NCBI GenBank assembly: GCA_033875315.1
Contig: JANRJG010000029.1
Span: forward strand, 1 to 46,536
DNA length: 46,536 nucleotides
Direction: 5' to 3'
Source: Candidatus Methylacidiphilales bacterium
GTDB taxonomy: Bacteria; Verrucomicrobiota; Verrucomicrobiia; Methylacidiphilales; CAZTYG01
Numbering within the stretch: position 1 is the first letter of the stretch; every line of letters starts with the position of its first letter. Under the pieces are notes generated by a model. It saw only the letters and a list, made by a program, of their open reading frames with translations, was not told the origin of the DNA and did not search any database. Position numbers and translations under genes: made by a program. This document shows, one piece after another, positions 17,489-27,483 of this stretch.

Positions 17489-18784
17489 CTACTCCATGGA
17501 GGCCGATTGCAAGAGGAAATCGAGCGTCTTGCGATTGAGGATGTCCTCTTCGACCTTGTCCAGGTTGTTGTTTTCGCGGAGTTTTTTGACCAGTTTCTCC
17601 ACCGTCAGTTGGTAACGGGCGGCCAGGAACTGCAACTCGGCGTTGAATTCTTCCGGGGTGACCTCGATTTTTTCGGCTTCGGCGATTTTGGTCATGATGA
17701 AGCCGAGTTTGACCCTGTCTCGCGCGGTGGTCTGGGCGGCGTTGAAAAGATCTTCCTTCTTCTCGTTGAGCAGGTCCTCGGAAATCCCGCGCTCCTGGTT
17801 TTCCCGCACGATGTCGTAGAGGGCGCGCTGGGTTTCGTTCTGCACGGCGGACTCCGGCAGGTCGAATTCGGTGTTGCCGCGCAGGAATTCGAAGATTTGT
17901 TTGGCGTGCTCGGCGCGGGCAGCGCGTTCTTTGTCGGCGGTGACATTGACCCGGATGCGTTCCTGTAATTCGGCCAGAGGGACCTGGGCCAGTTCCTGGG
18001 CCAGGGCGTCATCGAGAACGGGCAGGATTTTTTCCCGGACATCCTCCACCTTGACTTCGTATTGGGCCTTCTGGCCGCGGAGGGCCTCCTGGGCGAAGTC
18101 CCCGGGGAAGGTCACCGAGACCGAACGGTCTTCCCCGGCTTTGGCTCCGACGAGTTGGTCGCCGAATCCGGGCAGAAAGATGTCTTCCTTGATCCAGATC
18201 CAGAATTTCTCCTGTTTGCCCAGTTGGGGCACGTCGGGAACGATTTCTTCGATCGGGCGGCCATCGACTTTTCCGGAGTAGGTGATGATGACAAAGTCAT
18301 CCTGCTGCACCGCGCGGTCAACGGTGCGGTAGTCGGCGCGCTGGTCGCGGATGCGCTCCAGCACTTTTTCAACGTCGGCGTCGGTGATGCTGGTGTCGCT
18401 CTTTTTGACCTTGATGCCTTTGTAAGAGGGCAGTTTGAAATCGGGAGCCAGGTCGACCACGGTGGAAAAGCTGAAGGTCGATCCCTTTTGTGCCACCTTG
18501 ACGTCTTCGACGCCGGGGACATTGACCACTTGGAGTTTTTTGCTCCGAACGGCCTCGCGGAAGGCGTCGGGGACAAGTTTGCGCCGAACTTCCTCCTCGA
18601 TGTCCTTGGCGTAGCGCTTCTCGATGACGGATAGGGGAGCTTTGCCAGCACGGAAGCCCTTGATGGTGGCCATCTTCTGGAAATCTTCGGTGATGCGGGA
18701 AAATTCGGCGTTGACCCGGTCGGCGGGAACCTCGATGCGGAGGCGGCGACGGAGGTTGGAAACCTCTTCAATGGCGATATTCAT
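17489..18784 (-). CDS. tig: Trigger factor, ribosome-associated chaperone and prolyl isomerase
   Basis: A 431-residue chaperone. The N-terminal ribosome-binding domain shows the signature [20 protein letters not shown] around residues 44-63. The FKBP-like PPIase domain follows (about 155-240, [19 protein letters not shown] ... [16 protein letters not shown]). The rest is the helical substrate-binding C-terminal domain with its long [19 protein letters not shown] end. ATG 18,784 begins [15 protein letters not shown], the normal N-terminus; the open frame upstream runs antisense through coaC and is rejected. It starts the tig-clpP-clpX operon and is divergent from coaC across a 120-bp gap containing a palindrome. 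Confidence 0.96.
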   Translation of the reverse strand: MNIAIEEVSNLRRRLRIEVPADRVNAEFSRITEDFQKMATIKGFRAGKAPLSVIEKRYAKDIEEEVRRKLVPDAFREAVRSKKLQVVNVPGVEDVKVAQKGSTFSFSTVVDLAPDFKLPSYKGIKVKKSDTSITDADVEKVLERIRDQRADYRTVDRAVQQDDFVIITYSGKVDGRPIEEIVPDVPQLGKQEKFWIWIKEDIFLPGFGDQLVGAKAGEDRSVSVTFPGDFAQEALRGQKAQYEVKVEDVREKILPVLDDALAQELAQVPLAELQERIRVNVTADKERAARAEHAKQIFEFLRGNTEFDLPESAVQNETQRALYDIVRENQERGISEDLLNEKKEDLFNAAQTTARDRVKLGFIMTKIAEAEKIEVTPEEFNAELQFLAARYQLTVEKLVKKLRENNNLDKVEEDILNRKTLDFLLQSASME

Positions 18785-18824
18785 AGCCCTCCAAGCTAGC
18801 CCTGGCGACGAACGATGCCAGCAA

Positions 18825-18843
18825 ATTGTCGGATTCCGACAAT
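18825..18843. promoter_or_regulatory. 19-bp palindrome ATTGTCGGATTCCGACAAT between tig and coaC
   Basis: Perfect 9-bp arms around a single central T, 41 bp before the tig start and 62 bp before coaC. The near-zero loop suits a protein-bound operator better than an RNA hairpin. It also lies at the point where GC skew changes sign. The binding protein is unknown, and it does not match the bipartite dif pattern. Confidence 0.5.
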
Positions 18844-18904
18844 CGACGGTTTTTTGCCACCGGGGGGCTTGGCGAAGCGGCCCCTCTCTGGGTAATCTGG
18901 TCGG

Positions 18905-19468
18905 ATGGCTGCACGCAAGAAATCTCCCGGTGTCCCTTCCCGGGTGGTTTTGGGCGTGACGGGTTCGATTGCGGCCTACAAAGCGGCCGATATCGCCAGC
19001 GGGCTGACCAAAGCCGGAGTGCTGGTTGATGTGGTGATGACCGCCGAGGCGCGGAGATTCATCACTCCGCTCACCTTCACCGCCCTGACCCACCGCCCGG
19101 TGGTCGCGGACCTCTGGGACGAGGAACAGGGAGGAAAGCCGACCCATATCGAGTTGGCTGACGCGGCCCGCTTGGTCATCATCGCCCCGGCCACCGCCCA
19201 CCTCATCGCCCAAATGGCCCACGGTCTGGCCTCGGATGCGCTCACCTCCATCCTGCTCGCCACCCGTGCGCCGGTGACGGTGGCCCCGGCGATGAATGGC
19301 AAGATGTGGAGCCATCCTGCCACCCAGGACAATGTGCGACTGTTGAAAAAACGCGGGGTGTCTTTCATCGGCCCCGAAGCCGGCCTGCTGGCCTGCGGTT
19401 ATGAGGGACTGGGACGTCTCTGGCCCGCCGACAAGATTGTGTCCCGGGTGTTGCAATCCCTGCGTTGA
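18905..19468 (+). CDS. coaC: Phosphopantothenoylcysteine decarboxylase (stand-alone CoaC flavoprotein)
   Basis: A 187-residue HFCD-family flavoprotein that decarboxylates 4'-phosphopantothenoylcysteine in CoA synthesis. It shows the FMN site [15 protein letters not shown], the conserved [18 protein letters not shown] with the active-site histidine, the substrate motif [14 protein letters not shown], and the clamp [13 protein letters not shown] carrying the conserved cysteine. Most bacteria fuse CoaC to CoaB; here the protein ends before any CoaB domain, and no CoaB gene is in the window. Other HFCD decarboxylases (EpiD, UbiX) fit less well because of the PAMN and LACG motifs. It lies 35 bp before acs. 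Confidence 0.88.
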   Translation: MAARKKSPGVPSRVVLGVTGSIAAYKAADIASGLTKAGVLVDVVMTAEARRFITPLTFTALTHRPVVADLWDEEQGGKPTHIELADAARLVIIAPATAHLIAQMAHGLASDALTSILLATRAPVTVAPAMNGKMWSHPATQDNVRLLKKRGVSFIGPEAGLLACGYEGLGRLWPADKIVSRVLQSLR

Positions 19469-19503
19469 TCGCTTTAGTGTCTTTTTTCCAATCCATCCAT
19501 CCC

Positions 19504-21447
<1,944 letters not shown>

Positions 21448-21450
21448 CCC

Positions 21451-22839
21451 ATGACCGACCGATCCGGCCATTCCCAAATCATCCGTTCGAAGATGCAGGC
21501 CGCAGGGCAGGGCGGGGCGGCCATTGAGGCCTTCCTGCGGTCCTGCGAAGTCTTCCGTTCCGGCGACACCGGGATGATCCCGGAAGACCGCATCGTTGCG
21601 GTCGATGACCTGCTGCGTTGGGAAGAACTTCCCGATCTGGTCGATCCCTCCCTCCTGGCCCGGGCGGCGGTGGTCAAACTCAACGGTGGTCTTGGCACCA
21701 GCATGGGGTTGGATAAAGCGAAGTCGCTCCTCCCGGTCAAAAACGGGGCCAACTTCCTTGACCTCACCCTGCGGCAATTGGCCCACCTCGCCACGGGAAC
21801 GGGCACGGCTCCTTGTTTCATCCTCCTGAACAGCTTCAGCACCAGCGCCGACACCCGCGCCCACCTGGCCGCCCATCCGGTGGCCGGGGCACCCGAACCC
21901 TGGGAGATGATCCAGTCCCAGGTGCCCAAACTCAATGCCGCCACCGCGGCCCCGGTCGCCTGGCCGGACCAACCCGACTTGGAATGGTGTCCGCCCGGCC
22001 ACGGCGATATCTATCCGACGTTGTTCCACTCCGGCCTGATCGAAAAGTTGGAGGCGCGCGGCATCCAGACCCTTTTCTTCTCCAACTCGGACAATCTGGG
22101 CGCCGTCCTGGACCCGCGCATCCTGACCTGGTTCGTGCGCGGCAAACTGCCGTTCTTGATGGAAGTGGCCGAGCGCACCCCGTCGGATCGCAAGGGCGGA
22201 CACCTGGCCCGGCGGCGGGAAGACGGGGCGCTCATCCTCCGCGAGTCGGCCCAGTGTCCTTCCAGCGATGAATCCGCATTCCAGGACATCAAGCGCCACC
22301 GTTTCTTCAACACCAACAACCTTTGGATCTCATTGCCCGTCCTCAAGGAAGCCCTCACCCGTTCGGGCGGCTTCCTGCCCCTTCCACTCATCGTCAACCG
22401 AAAGACCGTCGATCCGCGCAATAAGCAATCGACCCCGGTGGTGCAGTTGGAAACCGCCATGGGTGCGGCCATTGGTTTCTTCCCCGGCGCCGCCGCTCTG
22501 GTCGTCCCTCGGTCCCGCTTTGCCCCGGTCAAGACCACCTCGGACCTCCTGGTGGTGCGTTCCGACGCCTATGCCCTGAGCCCCGCGCACACGCTGGCCG
22601 CCCGGTCCCAGCCGGTGGTCAGACTCGATGACCGTTTTTACAAGAACATGGCCGACTTCGAGGCCCGTTTTCCGGACGGGCCGCCGTCCCTGGTGGGCTG
22701 CCGCAGCCTGACCGTTCAGGGCGACTGGACCTTCTCATCGGGAGTGGTTTGTCAGGGAGAGGTCGACCTGCGGACGGAATCGCCCCGCTCGCTTCCCGCC
22801 GGCGAGGTCACCGGCGTGTTGGGTCAATCGGCCTGTTGA
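21451..22839 (+). CDS. UTP-glucose-1-phosphate uridylyltransferase, eukaryote-like UDPGP type
   Basis: A 462-residue nucleotidyltransferase making UDP-glucose for glycogen, trehalose and envelope polysaccharides. The UTP loop KLNGGLGTSMGLDKAKSLLP, then HGDIYPTLFHSGLIEKL, FFSNSDNLGAVLDP and the FNTNNLWI block identify the UDPGP family of eukaryotes and some bacteria, not the short GalU type of most proteobacteria. The C-terminal half ends in a beta-helix-like region. The start is three bases after the acs stop, so the two genes share a message, although no direct pathway link is obvious. Confidence 0.9.
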   Translation: MTDRSGHSQIIRSKMQAAGQGGAAIEAFLRSCEVFRSGDTGMIPEDRIVAVDDLLRWEELPDLVDPSLLARAAVVKLNGGLGTSMGLDKAKSLLPVKNGANFLDLTLRQLAHLATGTGTAPCFILLNSFSTSADTRAHLAAHPVAGAPEPWEMIQSQVPKLNAATAAPVAWPDQPDLEWCPPGHGDIYPTLFHSGLIEKLEARGIQTLFFSNSDNLGAVLDPRILTWFVRGKLPFLMEVAERTPSDRKGGHLARRREDGALILRESAQCPSSDESAFQDIKRHRFFNTNNLWISLPVLKEALTRSGGFLPLPLIVNRKTVDPRNKQSTPVVQLETAMGAAIGFFPGAAALVVPRSRFAPVKTTSDLLVVRSDAYALSPAHTLAARSQPVVRLDDRFYKNMADFEARFPDGPPSLVGCRSLTVQGDWTFSSGVVCQGEVDLRTESPRSLPAGEVTGVLGQSAC

Positions 22840-22892
22840 ACGGGTTTCGGGACGCGGTGGAAGTCCATACCGGGACCCCGGGCTTCGATCAA

Positions 22893-23432
22893 TCAATCGT
22901 ACTGCAGGATGGAAAAAACCGGGGTGGGGGAGAGTTTGGCCGCTCCCTTGAGGAACTTCAGTTCGATGAAAAAGGCGGCCTCGGTCACGTTGCCGCCGAG
23001 CTGTTTCACCAAGTCGACGGTGGCCTGCATCGTTCCTCCCGTGGCCAGAACATCGTCGATGATCACCACCTGCTGGCCGGGTTTGATGGCATCAATGTGC
23101 ATTTCCACCGTGTTGCTGCCGTATTCGAGGTCGTAGGAAGTGGTGATGGTTTTGTAAGGGAGTTTGCCCTTCTTGCGCACCAGCGAAACCCCGCAACCGA
23201 GGACATAGGCCACCGCGCTGGCGAAGAGGAACCCGCGGGCATCGACGGCGACGATCTGGTCGACCTGCTTGCGTTGGTAGCGGTCGGCCAGGACGGTGAT
23301 GGCCAGGCGGAAGAGCTGGCCGTTTTGCAGGATGGGCGTGATGTCCTTGAAAACCACACCGGGCTTGGGGAAGTCGGGTACGTCCCGGATGGAGGATTTC
23401 AGGCGTTCCACGGCGGATTTGAGCAGGACCAT
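22893..23432 (-). CDS. apt: Adenine phosphoribosyltransferase
   Basis: A 179-residue type I phosphoribosyltransferase salvaging adenine to AMP with PRPP. The PRPP loop VVIIDDVLATGGTMQATVDL is clear, as are the hood region RDVPDFPKPGVVFKDITP and DARGFLFASAVAYVLGCG. Length and motifs are canonical for Apt, rather than Xpt or Hpt. It is transcribed toward the end of the UDPGP gene (convergent, 53 bp apart). Its upstream side is the repeat-rich gap next to the sigma-factor gene. Confidence 0.95.
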   Translation of the reverse strand: MVLLKSAVERLKSSIRDVPDFPKPGVVFKDITPILQNGQLFRLAITVLADRYQRKQVDQIVAVDARGFLFASAVAYVLGCGVSLVRKKGKLPYKTITTSYDLEYGSNTVEMHIDAIKPGQQVVIIDDVLATGGTMQATVDLVKQLGGNVTEAAFFIELKFLKGAAKLSPTPVFSILQYD

Positions 23433-23501
23433 GGACGAGGATTAGAGCAGACGGCGTGCGGTGACAATCTGTATGTCAGTCGGGGAGGGGGGATGCTGAA
23501 A

Positions 23502-23564
23502 CTTGAAATGCGAAGACTGTCAGGATTCAGAATTCGGGATTTGGGATTTGGGATCTAGGATGAA
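23502..23564. repeat. Nine in-phase 7-base tandem repeats (GGATTTG family)
   Basis: Consecutive heptads read CTTGAAA, TGCGAAG, ACTGTCA, GGATTCA, GAATTCG, GGATTTG, GGATTTG, GGATCTA, GGATGAA. The central six (23,523-23,564) are clearly related, the first three are diverged. The first two units (TTGAAATGCGAAG) recur exactly at 39,594-39,606. Confidence 0.65.
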
Positions 23565-23590
23565 ACCCAATGGCTGATGCAACTACGGAA

Positions 23591-23672
23591 CGGGGAAGGG
23601 ATCCCCCGTCTTCAAACCCAGGGTGCCCCAAGATCAGCCAATAGCTAACAGCAAAGAGCAAAGAGCAGGTTG
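23591..23672. repeat. Hairpin plus second 7-base repeat array (CAAAGAG family)
   Basis: A CGGGG/CCCCG hairpin (23,591-23,608; core GGGGAAGGGATCCCCC, one base different from the hairpin at 789-804) is followed by heptads AGATCAG, CCAATAG, CTAACAG, CAAAGAG, CAAAGAG, CAGGTTG (23,631-23,672). TGGCTGAT at about 23,573 and ATCAGCCA at 23,633 form an inverted pair around the hairpin. Together with the array at 23,502-23,564 it fills the apt-sigma gap. Confidence 0.55.
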
Positions 23673-23677
23673 GGGGA

Positions 23678-24529
23678 TCAGTGCTTTTTCGAGGCCAGGT
23701 AGGGGGACTCCTGGCGTTCGAGTTCGGCACGGAGTTTTTTCAGGGCCTGGTTCTGCAACTGTCGGATGCGTTCCCGGGTCACCTTGAGCTTCGCACCCAC
23801 TTCTTCAAGTGTGAGTTCCTTGCGGGAGTCATCCAACGGGAAACGCAGGGCCAGGATGGTGCGTTCGCGCTCATCGAGGACATGGAGAATCTTGCCCAGG
23901 GAGGCCCGCATGCTGCGGTCGGTCAGGATGGCCACCGGATCGGGGGATTTATCGTCGGGTACCAGGTCGCCGAACTCCGTGCCGTCTTCGTCACCGAGCA
24001 TGGCGTTGAGCGAGGTCGGACGCATGGAAACGCGGTGGAGCATCTTGACCTTCTTGAGGGGAAGGTGGAGTTCCTCGGCCAGTTCCTCGTCTGTTGGTTC
24101 CCGGCCCAGTTCCTCGGTGAGTTGCATGGCCAGACGGCGCATGCGGGCCAGGCGGTCGACCATGTGGACGGGGAGGCGGATGGTTTTGCTCTGGTTGGCC
24201 AGCGCACGTTTGATGCCCTGCTTGATCCACCAGGCGGCGTAAGTGGAGAACTTGGTGCCGCGGTTGGGGTCGAAACGGTCGGCGGCTTTCATCAGGCCGA
24301 TGTTGCCCTCGGAAATCAGGTCCAGAAGCGGGAGGCCGTAGGCGGAGTAATCCTGGGCGATCTTGACCACCAGGCGCAGGTTGGCCTGGATCATCCGCTC
24401 GCGGGCTTTTTCGTCGCCCTTCTTGATCTTGCGGGCGAGGGATTTTTCCTCCGCCAGGGTCAGCAAATCCACTTTGCCGATCTCGTCGAGATAGGAGGTC
24501 AGGGCAAAATCTCGGTCATGCGGGGGCAT
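23678..24529 (-). CDS. Sigma-70 family RNA polymerase sigma factor (group 1/2, RpoD/RpoS-like)
   Basis: A 283-residue sigma factor without region 1.1 or the long non-conserved insert of RpoD. It has region 1.2 (LTSYLDEIGKVDLLTLAEE), 2.1-2.4 (ANLRLVVKIAQDY, DLISEGNIGLMKAADRFDP, FSTYAAWWIKQGIKRAL), 3 (RLARMRRLAMQLTEELGREP), and the 4.2 helix-turn-helix (LTLEEVGAKLKVTRERIRQLQ). By size it resembles RpoS-like or short SigA proteins; whether it is the main sigma cannot be told here. I use ATG 24,529 (MPPHDRDF). It follows thrB after a terminator-like hairpin. The plus strand is G-rich here, against the trend of the right half. Confidence 0.92.
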   Translation of the reverse strand: MPPHDRDFALTSYLDEIGKVDLLTLAEEKSLARKIKKGDEKARERMIQANLRLVVKIAQDYSAYGLPLLDLISEGNIGLMKAADRFDPNRGTKFSTYAAWWIKQGIKRALANQSKTIRLPVHMVDRLARMRRLAMQLTEELGREPTDEELAEELHLPLKKVKMLHRVSMRPTSLNAMLGDEDGTEFGDLVPDDKSPDPVAILTDRSMRASLGKILHVLDERERTILALRFPLDDSRKELTLEEVGAKLKVTRERIRQLQNQALKKLRAELERQESPYLASKKH

Positions 24530-24570
24530 CAGCAGTCGCCAGTCTAGAATCGATCCGCGACCGGGCAAGG

Positions 24571-24597
24571 GAAAAGCCCGTGCAGATTCTCCGGGCT
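24571..24597 (-). terminator. Terminator-like hairpin after thrB
   Basis: On the minus strand AGCCCG, an 11-base loop, and CGGGCT form a 6-bp stem followed by TTTTCCC, five bases after the thrB stop and before the sigma-factor start. The stem is short, so termination may be partial. Confidence 0.45.
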
Positions 24598-24601
24598 CGG
24601 A

Positions 24602-25450
24602 TCAGGGGTCCAAAACGACCGCGCCGTCATTGTCCGCGGTCAGGACGTGGGTGACGGGTTCCGCCACGCCCGCCCCGCGGAAGGCCGCACCCATGGCCAG
24701 GGCAATCTGGTGTTCGCTGTGCAGGGTCAGGGCCATCATGGCGGAGCCGGAACCGCTGATGAAGGCCCCGAGCGCGCCTGCATCAAGGGCCGCGTCCATC
24801 ACCGCCTGGCAGCCGTGAATGAGAGGGGCCCGGTAGGGTTGGTGCAGGGTGTCCTGGAAGTTTCCCCGCAGGGCCGGGTAGTTTTTGTCCACGAAGGCCC
24901 CGACCAGTGCGGCGGTGCACTGAAGGTTGAGGATCGCATCCCGCAACGGCAGGGTGGCTGGAAGAACGGCCCGCGCCGCTTTGGTTTCCACCTCGAAGTC
25001 CGGGATGGCGACGACGAACTTGAGTGTGGGCTCGACATCGATCCGGGTGTGGCCCTTGGGGCCGCAGGCCGCGAAGCCGCCGTGGAATGCCGGGACGGCA
25101 TTGTCGGGATGGCCCTCCAATTGGATGGTCAATTCGAGTATTTTTTCCGGTGGAAGCGGTCTCTTTTCGCGTTCATTCAGGGCCAGCAGCAATCCCAGCC
25201 GCACGGTCACGCTGCTGCCCAGGCCGCGCGCGCGGGGAACATCGCCTTCGATCAATACCTTCCAGGATCGCCGCTTGCGCCCGGCCGCCCGGAAGAAGGC
25301 CTCCGCCGCCTCTGACATGAACGCGTCCGGCCATGGGGCGGGTTCGTCGAGCAAGGTCAGGGTGTTGTGCAGGCGCACCGCCGCCCCCAGGCAGTCGAAA
25401 CCGGGACCGAGGTTGGCCGTGGTGGCGGGGACGCGGACACGAACGGGCAT
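24602..25450 (-). CDS. thrB: Homoserine kinase (GHMP family)
   Basis: A 282-residue cytoplasmic kinase phosphorylating homoserine in threonine synthesis. It has the N-terminal VRVPATTANLGPGFDCLG block typical of ThrB, the GHMP ATP loop PRARGLGSSVTVRLGLLLALN, and the C-terminal motif GALGAFISGSGSAMMAL. ATG 25,450 (MPVRVRV) is chosen; a TTG ten codons upstream is less likely. No thrA or thrC is adjacent. It follows the HIT gene on the minus strand with a 54-bp gap and is likely co-transcribed with it. Confidence 0.94.
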   Translation of the reverse strand: MPVRVRVPATTANLGPGFDCLGAAVRLHNTLTLLDEPAPWPDAFMSEAAEAFFRAAGRKRRSWKVLIEGDVPRARGLGSSVTVRLGLLLALNEREKRPLPPEKILELTIQLEGHPDNAVPAFHGGFAACGPKGHTRIDVEPTLKFVVAIPDFEVETKAARAVLPATLPLRDAILNLQCTAALVGAFVDKNYPALRGNFQDTLHQPYRAPLIHGCQAVMDAALDAGALGAFISGSGSAMMALTLHSEHQIALAMGAAFRGAGVAEPVTHVLTADNDGAVVLDP

Positions 25451-25504
25451 GGCGCCATCGTGGAACGTACCGGCGGGCAACGTCCAGCCGGAAGTGCGGC
25501 GTCT

Positions 25505-25996
25505 TCAGGCCGCCGGGCCGGAAAGAAGCCCGGAAAGGGTGCGGTGCACCGTTTCCAGGTCGTTCGGGTGGATGCGCGTCTCCGCCAGCGGAGTCATGAA
25601 ATTGGCGTCATTTTCCCAGCGCGGCACCACATGCACATGCAGGTGCTTGGGAATCCCGGCCCCGGCCGCCGTCCCCAGGTTCATGCCGATGTTGAATCCA
25701 TTCGGTTGATAGGCTTCCCGCAGGGCCCCGGTCACCCGCCGGACCATCGACCAGAGATCGAGGGTCTCGCCATCGGACAATTCCTCCAAGCCGGCCACCA
25801 CCCGGTAGGGGACGACCAGGCTGTGGCCGCTGTTGTAGGGGTAGCGGTTGAGCACGGCGTAGCAGGTCTTGGAACGGGCGATGACGAGGTGGGCGGCATC
25901 GTCGGTAGACTGCCCGATTTCCCAGAAGAGGTTGGCCGACGTTTTTTGGGCGCCGGAGACATAACGGTTGCGCCACGGTGCCCAAAGGTGTTCCAT
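25505..25996 (-). CDS. HIT-family nucleotide hydrolase/phosphorylase
   Basis: A 163-residue histidine-triad protein. The triad is HLHVHVV (H118, H120, H122), preceded by GFNIGMNLGTAAGAGIPKH. MEHLWAPWRNRYV at the N-terminus is typical of bacterial Ap4A-phosphorylase-like HIT proteins of this size. Such enzymes act on dinucleoside polyphosphates or AMP esters; the substrate is not determined. The start codon at 25,996 lies only 13 bases from the divergent holA start at 26,010, so promoters must lie inside or overlap the opposite gene. The longer frame upstream is antisense to holA and is rejected. Confidence 0.9.
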   Translation of the reverse strand: MEHLWAPWRNRYVSGAQKTSANLFWEIGQSTDDAAHLVIARSKTCYAVLNRYPYNSGHSLVVPYRVVAGLEELSDGETLDLWSMVRRVTGALREAYQPNGFNIGMNLGTAAGAGIPKHLHVHVVPRWENDANFMTPLAETRIHPNDLETVHRTLSGLLSGPAA

Positions 25997-26009
25997 ATCG
26001 GGTCCATCT

Positions 26010-27110
26010 ATGGCAGAGAACGCGGGCAAGCGCAAATCCGGACACTGGCTCATCGCAGGCAGCGATGAATTCGCGGTCAAGGAACGGACCCGCGCCCTGT
26101 TGGCCACCTTGGCCCCGGAGGATCCGATGAACTTCGAGGTGGTCGACGCCCAGGCCGACACCGTTGAGGCAGCCCGGCAGAGGCTGGTCCAACTTCAGGA
26201 AGCCCTCCTGACCCTGCCTTTTTTTGGGGGCAGCAAGCTGGTCCATTTCAAGTCCTGCCCTTTTCTGGCCGATTCTGTCACCGGTCGCAGTGAAACCGTG
26301 CTGGAAGGTTGGCAGGGGGTGGCAGAAACGCTCCGGAAAGTGGGACCGGAGGAAGTCAGCCTGGTCATCAGCGCCGGTCCGGTCGACAAGCGCCGCTCGT
26401 TTTTCAAGGCCTTCTCCAGCTTGGGAACTGTGGAGTTTTTCGATCTTCCCGACCTCGGTCGCGGACGGGACCTCCAGGCTTTTGTCAGCGGGGTCGAGGG
26501 CATGTTCCGGGAGGCAGGCTTGCAACCGGAACACGGGGTGGCCGAGTTGATGGTCGAACTCGTCGGGGGCAACACCCGGGGCATCCATGGCGAAATCGAG
26601 AAGCTGGCGCTTTTCGCCCATCCCGAGAAGCGCATCACCGAGGCCCACTTGCGGACGATGGTCGCCTCGACCCGCGAGTCGATCATCTGGGACCTCAATG
26701 ACGCGGTCATCGAGGGCGACACCACCCATGCGATTTATCTGGTGAGGCAATTGCTGGCCCAGGGCGAGTCCGAGGTTGGTATGGGCATCCTGTTGGCCGG
26801 GCAGGTCAGGCTGGCCGCGCTTGGCACCCATTTGTTAGAGACCAAGCGTCTCCGTTTGGTCAAGCAGGGTTACGGGGTGAACGTCGAGATCACGCAGGAG
26901 GGGATGCAATTGGTGCCGGAAAACAAAAAAGGGGAAAAGCCCTCCGGCTTCCGCCTGGCGCGCATCGTCGAGCGCGCGCGCAAGCGCAGCGCGGCCCGTT
27001 GGTTCCATGCCGTCGATTTCCTCCACCAAACCGCCTTCCAGTTGGTCAGTTCGGGCGGGGACCGCCGCCGCATCCTCGAGGCCGCAGTCATCCGGCTTTG
27101 CCAGATCTGA
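26010..27110 (+). CDS. holA: DNA polymerase III subunit delta
   Basis: A 366-residue clamp-loader subunit that opens the beta clamp. Recognisable features are HWLIAGSDEFAVKERTRALL at the N-terminus, LLTLPFFGGSKLVHFKSCPF around residue 70, the middle lid segment RGIHGEIEKLALFA, the DLNDAVIEGDTTHAIYLVRQLLAQGE region, and the C-terminal collar with LHQTAFQLVSSGGDRRRILEAAVIRLCQ. The sequence is divergent, as usual for HolA, but order and length fit. ATG 26,010 (MAENAGKRK) is used. A rhodanese gene follows 18 bp later. Confidence 0.88.
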   Translation: MAENAGKRKSGHWLIAGSDEFAVKERTRALLATLAPEDPMNFEVVDAQADTVEAARQRLVQLQEALLTLPFFGGSKLVHFKSCPFLADSVTGRSETVLEGWQGVAETLRKVGPEEVSLVISAGPVDKRRSFFKAFSSLGTVEFFDLPDLGRGRDLQAFVSGVEGMFREAGLQPEHGVAELMVELVGGNTRGIHGEIEKLALFAHPEKRITEAHLRTMVASTRESIIWDLNDAVIEGDTTHAIYLVRQLLAQGESEVGMGILLAGQVRLAALGTHLLETKRLRLVKQGYGVNVEITQEGMQLVPENKKGEKPSGFRLARIVERARKRSAARWFHAVDFLHQTAFQLVSSGGDRRRILEAAVIRLCQI

Positions 27111-27128
27111 TTTTTCACCTTTAAGCGC

Positions 27129-27455
27129 ATGGCGATGAAGCAGATTGATGTGCAGACGTTGCGGCAGTGGCGCGAGGACGGACGTGATTTCCGGCTGGTC
27201 GATGTGCGGGAAAAGGACGAGTGGGAACTGGTCCGCATCGAGGGTTCGGAATGGCTCCCGTTGTCCTCCTTCCAGCAGTTGGCGCCCCAGCGGCTCGATC
27301 CCGCGCACGAGGTGGCTTTGATCTGCCATCACGGCGTTCGCTCCCATCACGCGGGCTTGTTCCTGGAGCGGCTCGGTTTCAATCGGGTGGTCAATATCAG
27401 CGGCGGTATCGATGCCTGGGCTAAATGTGTTGATCCGACCCTGCGCACCTACTAG
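27129..27455 (+). CDS. Single-domain rhodanese-like protein
   Basis: A 108-residue rhodanese domain. The CH2A-like segment DFRLVDVREKDEWELVRIEGS, the active-site loop CHHGVRS with the sulfur-carrying cysteine, and the closing NISGGIDAWA identify the family. GlpE/PspE-like sulfurtransferases accept sulfane sulfur. The loop has the six-residue length of active rhodaneses, so catalysis is plausible. The substrate is unknown. It lies between holA and pta in a plus-strand run with short gaps. Confidence 0.9.
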   Translation: MAMKQIDVQTLRQWREDGRDFRLVDVREKDEWELVRIEGSEWLPLSSFQQLAPQRLDPAHEVALICHHGVRSHHAGLFLERLGFNRVVNISGGIDAWAKCVDPTLRTY

Positions 27456-27483
27456 GTTGGTTCTCCGCCGACCGGCGCCCTGC

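Noticed and set aside
15762-17615. 617-residue plus-strand open frame over clpX and clpP
   Set aside because: Antisense shadow with Gly/Asp/Val bias; clpX and clpP are unmistakable on the other strand.
18825-18843. dif recombination site
   Set aside because: The palindrome has a one-base centre and GC-rich inner arms, unlike the 11-6-11 XerC/XerD layout.
18785-18904. Replication origin at the skew switch
   Set aside because: No DnaA-box cluster, dnaA, dnaN or AT-rich unwinding region is visible, and the direction of the skew change fits a terminus better than an origin.
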